Below are positions 7,737 to 12,107 of a stretch of DNA of 12,107 nt, piece by piece (the first letter of the stretch is position 1; every line of letters starts with the position of its first letter). The notes beneath the pieces were generated by a model. The model was not told where the DNA came from. It worked only from the letters and a program-made list of their open reading frames with translations, and made no database searches. Source of the stretch: Promethearchaeota archaeon (lineage in GTDB: Archaea; Asgardarchaeota; Lokiarchaeia; Sigynarchaeales; SOKP01); contig WJKD01000473.1 of the NCBI GenBank assembly GCA_014729315.1, positions 1-12,107 of the forward strand, written 5' to 3'. The translations under genes and the position numbers were made by a program.

Positions 7737-7763
7737 TTTTTATTAAATTTCTAGATTAATCTT
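7737..7763. promoter_or_regulatory. Shared motif copy 1, upstream of the TPP gene
   Basis: The core reads TATTAAATTTCTAGATTAAT from 7741. It is 25/27 identical to the copy at 10016-10042 upstream of the regulator gene, and it lies about 80 bases from the TPP-gene start. A weaker third version (ATTTCTAAATTAAAT) sits at 7702-7716. It is a candidate operator for the winged-helix regulator, but the sequence is A/T-rich, so chance similarity is possible. Confidence 0.4.
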
Positions 7764-7911
7764 TAATTTTTAATAGTGGTTGCTTTAAACCAACTAACAT
7801 CAAATTTTTTTTAGTATTTTTTATATACGAGAACTGCTATGATCACGGCGGTTATAGAGCCGAATAATATGCTGCGAGCAGCAAAAATGTCAATAAACAA
7901 ACAAAGGAAGT

Positions 7912-7955
7912 AAAAAACAAAAAAAAGATCCCACTCGCACGAAAATATGTGCGAG
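7912..7955 (-). terminator. Hairpin plus T-run on the minus strand
   Basis: A perfect 7-bp stem (CTCGCAC 7934-7940, GTGCGAG 7949-7955) with loop GAAAATAT. On the minus strand it is followed within seven bases by T8, a G and T6 (7927-7913), the layout of an intrinsic terminator. No annotated minus-strand gene directly precedes it, so it would end either an unannotated transcript from 7955-8476 or antisense transcription. Confidence 0.4.
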
Positions 7956-7958
7956 CAT

Positions 7959-7973
7959 TGAGATATTATCTCA
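7959..7973. repeat. Perfect 7+1+7 palindrome
   Basis: TGAGATA and TATCTCA flank a single T. It lies immediately after the CTCGCAC hairpin. A related element at 8120-8138 also pairs TGAG with CTCA around an AGATAT-rich centre, so the spacer holds two variants of the same symmetric motif. Confidence 0.5.
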
Positions 7974-8046
7974 CTCCCCGATCCAAGATCAATTTTTCTT
8001 TATTTTTCGCTGCGGATAAAATTTCTTTGAATATGTCGTTCCAAAA

Positions 8047-8074
8047 GGCAAGAGGCAAGAGGCAAGAGGCAAGA
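8047..8074 (+). repeat. Tandem repeat, four copies of GGCAAGA
   Basis: Four perfect head-to-tail 7-bp units followed by GATAAA. There are no spacers, so this is not a CRISPR array; it is a simple-sequence repeat in non-coding DNA, probably made by replication slippage. Copy number may vary between strains. Confidence 0.85.
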
Positions 8075-8118
8075 GATAAATTACCCATATAAGTCCCACA
8101 AGTTTAGGATAGCAAATT

Positions 8119-8138
8119 GTGAGCAGATATAATCTCAC
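8119..8138. repeat. Small inverted repeat related to 7959-7973
   Basis: GTGAG (8119-8123) pairs with CTCAC (8134-8138) around a 10-base centre. The right half AT-AATCTCAC resembles the right half of the palindrome at 7959-7973. Confidence 0.35.
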
Positions 8139-8141
8139 GAG

Positions 8142-8315
8142 TCAAACTATTAAAATAAGTCCAATTATACTAAAACTTGCTAATATACAATCAATCACCG
8201 CATTTCTGGTAATCATTCTAAATCTCTTTCCATTTTTTGAAATACTTCTTCTAAATGACTAATATTATATATGAACTCTCTCTTTAATAGATTTTTAGAT
8301 TATAAAGTTAATCCC
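8142..8315 (-). pseudogene. Possible decayed small membrane-protein gene
   Basis: Minus-strand reading begins with ATG at 8315 (M-G-L-T-L), meets a TAA, and continues in the same frame for 28 codons with protein-like composition (K-R-E-F-I-Y-N-I-S-H-L-E-E-V-F, then Q-K-M-E-R-D-L-E) to a TGA at 8213-8215. Overlapping that stop, in another frame, an ATG at 8216 opens 24 codons ending in a hydrophobic run (C-I-L-A-S-F-S-I-I-G-L-I-L-I-V). Together they resemble one small tail-anchored protein broken by a stop and a frameshift. The fragments are short and chance is a real alternative. No family is recognised. Confidence 0.22.
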
Positions 8316-8476
8316 ATACGATATATTAATAGAATGTGAGTTTGCGGAACCGAAATACTTAATTGCTAAGTTCAGTTCTTATTTGAAGTAAATTTAGTAA
8401 TTTAAGTTTATTAATTCAACATTTCTTATATTTTTCTGAAAATTCAAATAGGAAAACTGAGTTTAATATTTTAGAA

Positions 8477-9154
8477 ATGAATAAAAATAGAATGAATCCC
8501 GTCGAAGTATATATTGTCGCAAGAGACGCTGGTCTGTTGTTAAATAAATACTCAATCGTGAATTTCGAAGAGCACGTTAAGGATCAACTTATCTCGGGAT
8601 TCTTAACGGCGTTAAATAATTTCGCACGAGAACTGGACTTTCCCGAAGGCGTTTCTCTAATCCGTTCTGGTACGCTGGAGGCTAGGTTCAGCCCAGGGAA
8701 GCGCGTTTTTTCAGTATTAATTATCGATTACCAAATGCCATTAGGATCATCAACTGAGGCAATACTTAGCGGCCTTGCTAGCGAAATTGTTCAAAAATTT
8801 GAAGAAATATATCAAGACGATTTAGAAAAGCAAACAAATTCTAATAAATATAGACCAAAGGCTTTCAAGGATTTCTGGAAAGAAATAGACAAAATCATAG
8901 ACCAGTTTGGCGAACAATCGTACGAGTTATATCAGAAATTAGTTTTGATAGAAGCACTCTACGCAAAAGTCCCCCAAAAATGGTGTTTTCCCTTAATTGA
9001 ACGAGTGGGAGGGGGTGAACGGGTTGATATTCTCAGCGAAATTCCCGAAATGTATCATCGCCCCTTAAAACAAGCAATAAAGAAAGTAAATTTATATAGC
9101 AAACCGGTTTGGGAAATTTTTGTAGTTCCTTTAATTGACCCCAATTCGATTTAA
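8477..9154 (+). CDS. Putative longin/roadblock-like domain protein (Asgard type)
   Basis: A 225-residue soluble protein with no signal peptide or membrane segment. Residues 9-112 have the pattern of a small alpha/beta sensor domain: a first strand V-E-V-Y-I-V-A-R-D-A-G-L-L-L, a helix containing L-I-S-G-F-L-T-A-L-N-N-F-A, a strand around G-V-S-L-I-R-S-G, a strand V-F-S-V-L-I-I-D-Y, and a helix ending F-E-E-I-Y. This succession (strand with D/A-G-x-x-L, then S-G-F-L-x-A-L, then F-x-x-x-Y) recalls the longin/roadblock-like proteins that are numerous in Lokiarchaeia and are thought to partner small GTPases. The C-terminal 110 residues (K-x-F-x-D-F-W-K-E-I-D-K-I-I-D and beyond) are mainly helical and unrecognised. 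The start may instead be Met6. It is an isolated gene convergent with the regulator. The fold assignment rests on pattern recall only. Confidence 0.5.
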   Translation: MNKNRMNPVEVYIVARDAGLLLNKYSIVNFEEHVKDQLISGFLTALNNFARELDFPEGVSLIRSGTLEARFSPGKRVFSVLIIDYQMPLGSSTEAILSGLASEIVQKFEEIYQDDLEKQTNSNKYRPKAFKDFWKEIDKIIDQFGEQSYELYQKLVLIEALYAKVPQKWCFPLIERVGGGERVDILSEIPEMYHRPLKQAIKKVNLYSKPVWEIFVVPLIDPNSI

Positions 9155-9172
9155 TTCTAAAGATATTATTAA

Positions 9173-9199
9173 TTGATTCTTAAGAATTAAGTTATTTTT
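9173..9199. terminator. Palindrome and T-run between convergent genes
   Basis: A 12-bp perfect palindrome ATTCTTAAGAAT (9176-9187), extended to 18 bp with one G-T pair, fills the 37-bp gap between the longin-like gene and the regulator. It is followed on the plus strand by T6 (9194-9199). It is a likely terminator for the plus-strand gene. Confidence 0.4.
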
Positions 9200-9929
9200 T
9201 ATCCCAAAAACCGTCAAATCGAGCTTCTTGAATCTCTCTCATCGGAAAAATAATCTGAAGCATGATGTATGGTCTTTCACTGAGTTGAGAGGTTTTATCT
9301 TTATTTTTTTCTCTTCTAAACTCTTCAAACTCTTGTAAAAATTCCATATATTTTTTAAAATAAAACTCAAATTCTTCTTCATCCAATGTTTCTATATAAT
9401 AATTGACATGTTTTTTCAAGTAAAACTCTTCAAGGTTTTCCTTAGTTAGTTCGAGTGAATCCAACTTTCTATGAAGTTCTTGGTGATATGGGTTAAGATC
9501 GTCGAATATTTTTTTGATAATTTCTAATGTTTTTAAATCAGATTTTAAATCGTCTTTGAGGATTCCTGCGACGTCCTCAGGCGGGAGTTTCAAGAAATCG
9601 AATCCTAATCGAGTTGACTGAATAATATCAGGTTTTACGGAGTATATCTTCTTATTTTTTGGTCCAGGAGATTTCTCTTCTCTAATATTCAAAAGTCCCG
9701 CTTCTTCCAACTTGCCGAGATGCTTCGTGACCGTAGGCCAACTTTTCCCTAATTTTTTACAAAGATCGTTGATACTTTGTTCTTTATAAACCCAGAGAAG
9801 TATTAAAATTCTGATGCGTATCATTTTATTTAACGCTTCTACAATTTGGGTTTGAATCCTCAATTGTTCTTTCAATTGATCGATCTCTTTTTGACTTAAA
9901 CTTCTATTATCTTCTGTCTTTTTTCCCAT
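9192..9929 (-). CDS. ArsR-like winged-helix transcriptional regulator with long C-terminal domain
   Basis: Numbered from the ATG at 9929, the protein has 245 residues. A helical lead (about 10-36) is followed by a winged helix-turn-helix at about 37-98: R-I-R-I-L-I-L-L, S-I-N-D-L-C-K-K-L-G-K-S-W-P-T-V-T-K-H-L-G-K-L-E-E-A-G-L-L, and a wing with S-P-G-P-K-N-K-K-I-Y-S-V. This is the ArsR/MarR-like pattern with a recognition helix around W64-L71. The remaining 145 residues are acidic, helical and coiled-coil-like, much longer than in simple ArsR proteins; they lack a metal-binding Cys/His cluster and probably serve dimerisation or ligand sensing. An in-frame TTG at 9941 would add four residues, but ATG is preferred. 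The gene is divergent from the MFS transporter, a common layout for a local regulator, and a motif shared with the TPP promoter lies upstream. Confidence 0.85.
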   Translation of the reverse strand: MGKKTEDNRSLSQKEIDQLKEQLRIQTQIVEALNKMIRIRILILLWVYKEQSINDLCKKLGKSWPTVTKHLGKLEEAGLLNIREEKSPGPKNKKIYSVKPDIIQSTRLGFDFLKLPPEDVAGILKDDLKSDLKTLEIIKKIFDDLNPYHQELHRKLDSLELTKENLEEFYLKKHVNYYIETLDEEEFEFYFKKYMEFLQEFEEFRREKNKDKTSQLSERPYIMLQIIFPMREIQEARFDGFWDKK

Positions 9930-10015
9930 TTTAATCAGCAAATTTTTTATTGTTGAAATACAGAATTCAAGCTTTCGAAAATTTTACTCTTTTACTACTT
10001 TCTATTATTCTTTAT

Positions 10016-10042
10016 TTTTTATTAATTTTCTAGATTAATTTT
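10016..10042. promoter_or_regulatory. Shared motif copy 2, regulator/transporter divergent spacer
   Basis: The core reads TATTAATTTTCTAGATTAAT from 10020, matching the copy near 7741 at 25 of 27 positions. Within it ATTAATTTT occurs twice as a direct repeat around CTAG. It lies 87 bases from the regulator ATG and about 187 bases from the transporter ATG. It would suit autoregulation plus control of the TPP operon. Confidence 0.4.
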
Positions 10043-10158
10043 AAGAAGATGATCCTAATCCAATTGCTTGGTGTTTTAAATTAAAAAACTATTAAAGGTC
10101 ACGTCAATTAATTAACCTAATTTTTAGTATTAAATTTTATATATAATTCTTTTTGAAC

Positions 10159-10168
10159 TTTTAAATAT
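10159..10168 (+). promoter_or_regulatory. Possible TATA box of the transporter gene
   Basis: TTTTAAATAT fits the archaeal TATA consensus. Initiation about 25 bases downstream would give a leader of roughly 35-40 bases. A second candidate (TTTATATATA, 10137-10146) lies just upstream, so the choice is tentative. Confidence 0.3.
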
Positions 10169-10210
10169 AAGTTAATAAAAATATAAATTAAAAGTTTTGA
10201 ATCATAAAAT

Positions 10211-10220
10211 AATAAGGTTA
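10211..10220 (+). promoter_or_regulatory. Ribosome-binding site of the transporter gene
   Basis: AATAAGGTTA with AGGT 10 bases before the ATG. It is identical to the decamer preceding the TPP-enzyme start and supports the 10229 start codon. Confidence 0.4.
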
Positions 10221-10228
10221 TTAAAGCT

Positions 10229-11620
10229 ATGAGTGAAATTGAAGAAGTAAGGTATTCGAAATCGACGCATGTTAGTTACGGCATCGGAGGATTCTTGGAT
10301 AATTTCTTTATAGCCGCGTTTACTGTGAGGATCATTGACTTTTACGAAAACGAGTTGCTCCTTGGAATCATTTATGTCGGAATTGCATTTGTCATTTTTG
10401 GATTTTGGAATATGGTAAACGACCCCATTCTTGGCTGGCTCTCCGATCGTAAGACAAGGTTTACGAAACGTTGGGGAAGGCGATTCCCCTGGTTTGCGAT
10501 TGGAGCATTATCATATGCTTGGATATATCTCTTGATTTTTACCGTGCCCTTTACAGATCAAATAGGAATGTTTATCTGGCTCGTGATTATGATATGTATA
10601 TTCGAATTATTGTTTTCTTTGTGGCAGATTAATTATCTTTCACTTTTCCCAGATAAATTTCGATCAGATAAAGAACGGACGAGCGTTGGTGCGTGGAATA
10701 CAGTTTGGGGTCTTATTGGCATCGTTTTAGGGGTTATGATCCCTCCGCTTATTATCACATATGGAGATATTAGTTCCTACATAACGGCAGGGATAATCGT
10801 CACTTTATTAGGATTTATCCTAGCGATATTTTCTCTTCCTGGAATGAAGGAAGACGAGGAACTAAAAGAGAGACAATTGAAGCTACTCGAGAAGGCTGAA
10901 ACGAAGGAATCGTTCTGGGTAATTATGAAGAGAGCGGTCACGGATAAGAATTTTATGGCGTATGTTCTCACCTACATGGGACATCTAGTTATGACTACGA
11001 TGATGTTAGCGTCGCTTCCATATTGGAACAAATATATCGTAGGTTCTGACAATCCAGACAACGAGATAATAATGTCTGCGGGCTTTCTTGTAGCTGTGCT
11101 TTTGTCTGTTCCATTATGGAGCTATATCGGACGCAAATACGGGAATCGTAATGCCTTTCTTATGGGTACTCTATCAACAACCCTCCTCTTTATTCCATTG
11201 TTCTTCGTGAGTGATATTATATCTACAACGGTTGTTATTGGTTTAATAGGGGTTGGAATAGGCGCTATTTGGGTACTTATGTATCCTTGCTTTTCTGACG
11301 TAATCGATGATATCGTCATAAAGACCGACAAACGACAAGAAGGAGCTTATACAGGAATTCGAACATTTTTCGGAAGATTCTCAATCGTAATTCAAGCACT
11401 TGCTTTTGCTATAGTGCATCCCCTTACGGGTTACATTGCTGGCGCACCGCCTGGACAAAATTCACAAACACCTCTCGCCGAATTCGGCATTAGAATTCTT
11501 ATGGCAGGATTTCCAATGTTATTTTATTTTATTGGATTCCTTCTAATTTGGAGAGTATATACCCTAGACCAAGCTTGCGTTGCGGAGAATAAAGAATTGC
11601 TCCAACAAAAATTACTCTAA
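10229..11620 (+). CDS. GPH-family (MelB-like) MFS sugar/organic-solute:cation symporter
   Basis: A 463-residue polytopic membrane protein with about 12 hydrophobic segments in two halves separated by a charged loop (about 205-235). Family signatures are the opening Y-G-I-G-G-F-L-D-N-F-F (17-27), N-x-x-N-D-P-I-L-G-W-L-S-D-R (61-74) with the acidic residue expected at the cation site, and the basic cytoplasmic loop T-K-R-W-G-R-R-F-P-W (79-88). Others are S-D-K-E-R-T-S-V-G-A-W-N (146-157) and, in the second half, a S-D-V-I-D-D stretch with R-Q-E-G-A-Y-T-G. GPH transporters import sugars and glycosides with Na+ or H+; members include MelB, UidB and the sulfoquinovose-associated YihO. The gene is divergent from the winged-helix regulator, so it is probably substrate-controlled. 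The transported compound is likely that degraded by the enzymes to the left (inference). Confidence 0.87.
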   Translation: MSEIEEVRYSKSTHVSYGIGGFLDNFFIAAFTVRIIDFYENELLLGIIYVGIAFVIFGFWNMVNDPILGWLSDRKTRFTKRWGRRFPWFAIGALSYAWIYLLIFTVPFTDQIGMFIWLVIMICIFELLFSLWQINYLSLFPDKFRSDKERTSVGAWNTVWGLIGIVLGVMIPPLIITYGDISSYITAGIIVTLLGFILAIFSLPGMKEDEELKERQLKLLEKAETKESFWVIMKRAVTDKNFMAYVLTYMGHLVMTTMMLASLPYWNKYIVGSDNPDNEIIMSAGFLVAVLLSVPLWSYIGRKYGNRNAFLMGTLSTTLLFIPLFFVSDIISTTVVIGLIGVGIGAIWVLMYPCFSDVIDDIVIKTDKRQEGAYTGIRTFFGRFSIVIQALAFAIVHPLTGYIAGAPPGQNSQTPLAEFGIRILMAGFPMLFYFIGFLLIWRVYTLDQACVAENKELLQQKLL

Positions 11621-11633
11621 ATTCAATTTAAAT

Positions 11634-11648
11634 TCTTTTTTATTTTTA
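11634..11648 (+). terminator. T-rich tract after the transporter gene
   Basis: A T-rich tract with a T7 run begins 14 bases beyond the transporter stop, after a weak AATT-type inverted repeat. It fits an archaeal oligo-T terminator. Confidence 0.4.
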
Positions 11649-11990
11649 TTGTGTTTAATCATTTCATTTAGATTGTATTAATTTAGAATTGAATCGATTG
11701 AGTGAAAAAAGATATTAAAAGTATTCAGAAAAACAAAAAAATAAGAGGAAAAGATAATAAGGTAATAATTTTTTATAACGTAGCGATCACATCAATTTCA
11801 ATCAAGAAATTATGGTATGGGATAATTAAGAAAAGGTGAGGATATTGAGGATTTTAGGTTTTTTTTGGTGGCTGGTGATGCTCTCCAAGTCGTCTTTTCG
11901 TCTAAAAGGATGACTCTAACAAACCAATCTTCATTTGAGGATTTAGGAGCGGAGAATATGGTACGGTATAATTAGCGGGTAAATGTAGCA
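11649..11990. other. Intergenic region without a supportable gene
   Basis: A/T-rich to about 11800, then of mixed composition. A GTG-started 45-codon lysine-rich ORF (11702-11839) looks accidental. On the minus strand a 53-codon open stretch (11810-11971) without any ATG, GTG or TTG contains the protein-like run E-D-W-F-V-R-V-I-L-L-D-E-K-T-T-W-R-A-S-P. It could be a relic of the gene entering from the right, but cannot be called a gene. Confidence 0.5.
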
Positions 11991-12107
11991 TTACGATTGA
12001 GATTGTGTCTGTTCGCTGGCGTTGCGGGGGTTGATCTCAATTCCGATGATGTCCAGAAGGTGTCGGGTGTTGCGAAGGAGGTCTACGTATTTAGAAATGG
12101 CTCCGCA
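11991..12107 (-). CDS. C-terminal end of an unidentified protein, 5'-partial
   Basis: The minus-strand frame is open from the window edge for 38 codons and stops with TAA at 11993-11991. The peptide has convincing protein character: an amphipathic helix A-I-S-K-Y-V-D-L-L-R-N-T-R-H-L-L-D-I-I, then G-I-E-I-N-P-R-N-A and a polar tail ending S-E-Q-T-Q-S-Q-S. G+C is about 52% over the last 107 bases, above the rest of the window. No family is recognised from so short a piece. The start lies beyond the right edge. Confidence 0.4.
   Translation of the reverse strand, partial: CGAISKYVDLLRNTRHLLDIIGIEINPRNASEQTQSQS

Larger units (their letters stand above)
7831..8007. ncRNA. Possible structured non-coding RNA
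   Basis: A TATA-like tract (7817-7828) precedes a stretch that is clearly richer in G/C than its surroundings. It can form alternative pairings: CTGCT 7834-7838 with AGCAG 7877-7881, CGGC 7846-7849 with GCCG 7859-7862, or a local GCTG/CAGC hairpin at 7871-7882. Two perfect hairpins follow, and then T-rich sequence (7993-8007). Such G/C islands in A/T-rich archaeal spacers often mark small RNAs. No known RNA family is recognised: the box C-like ATGATCA at 7840 has no convincing box D partner. The strand is unclear. Confidence 0.25.
7659..8476. other. 818-bp gene-poor region with structured elements
   Basis: From left to right: the minus-strand promoter area of the TPP gene with the shared 27-bp motif (7737-7763), a locally G/C-richer stretch with several possible hairpins (about 7831-7882), two strong inverted repeats (7934-7973), T-rich tracts on both sides of them, a GGCAAGA tandem repeat (8047-8074), a hairpin at 8119-8138, remnants of a possible minus-strand gene (8142-8315), and the plus-strand promoter of the longin-like gene. 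No tRNA T-loop (GGTTCGAATCC type) is recognisable on either strand. Confidence 0.6.

Noticed and set aside
7840..7900. Box C/D guide RNA based on ATGATCA
   Set aside because: There is no CTGA box D at a suitable distance and no terminal stem.
8047..8074. CRISPR-like repeat
   Set aside because: The 7-bp units are contiguous with no spacers, and no cas genes are nearby.
8330..8365. Possible tRNA from the GCGGAACCGAAAT stretch
   Set aside because: No acceptor stem, D-arm or T-loop of tRNA type could be built around it.
9930..9941. TTG start for the regulator, four residues upstream of the ATG
   Set aside because: The TTG has no ribosome-binding site and ATG at 9929 gives a natural polar N-terminus.
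11702..11839. 45-codon GTG-started lysine-rich ORF
   Set aside because: Composition mirrors the A-rich DNA, there is no ribosome-binding site and no recognisable domain.

Overview
The window is AT-rich (roughly 35-40% G+C in genes, lower between them) and looks archaeal, most likely an Asgard (Lokiarchaeia-type) genome. The pointers are a tungsten-type aldehyde:ferredoxin oxidoreductase, an archaeal ArsR-like winged-helix regulator, T-run terminators, TATA-rich intergenic regions without bacterial -35/-10 boxes, and a 225-residue protein whose N-terminus resembles the longin/roadblock-like proteins abundant in Asgard archaea. The lineage is an inference from these traits; no rRNA or other marker gene is present.

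Layout. 1-551 (+) is the 3' part of a YkgJ-type cysteine-cluster protein; its reading frame is open to the window edge. 616-2078 (-) is a two-gene, translationally coupled operon for a split UxaA/SuyAB-type lyase: a SAF-domain small subunit followed by a large catalytic subunit. A 398-bp divergent spacer with one clear palindrome separates it from 2477-4330 (+), an aldehyde:ferredoxin oxidoreductase. Convergent to that, 4470-7658 (-) holds a thiamine-diphosphate 2-oxoacid decarboxylase/synthase-like enzyme followed 63 bp later by a class III PLP aminotransferase. An 818-bp gene-poor stretch follows (7659-8476). It contains hairpins with T-runs on both sides, a 7-bp tandem repeat and what may be a decayed small membrane-protein gene. 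Next come the longin-like protein (8477-9154, +), the winged-helix regulator (9192-9929, -) and, divergent from the regulator, a GPH-family MFS symporter (10229-11620, +). The last 107 bases rise to about 52% G+C and carry the C-terminal end of an unidentified minus-strand gene.

How the genes may work together. Transporter, regulator, aminotransferase, TPP enzyme, aldehyde oxidoreductase and lyase together read as a catabolic island for an imported small organic acid or amine. The aminotransferase and/or TPP decarboxylase would give an aldehyde. The AOR would oxidise it to a carboxylate while reducing ferredoxin, and the lyase would give a keto-acid. Two substrate classes fit: sugar acids (altronate/galactarate-type dehydratase) or C2/C3 sulfonates (the SuyA/SuyB sulfolactate lyase has the same split architecture, and GPH transporters include the sulfoquinovose-associated YihO). 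The sequence alone does not decide. A 27-bp motif (25/27 identical) lies about 80 bp upstream of both the regulator and the TPP gene and is a candidate operator tying the parts together.
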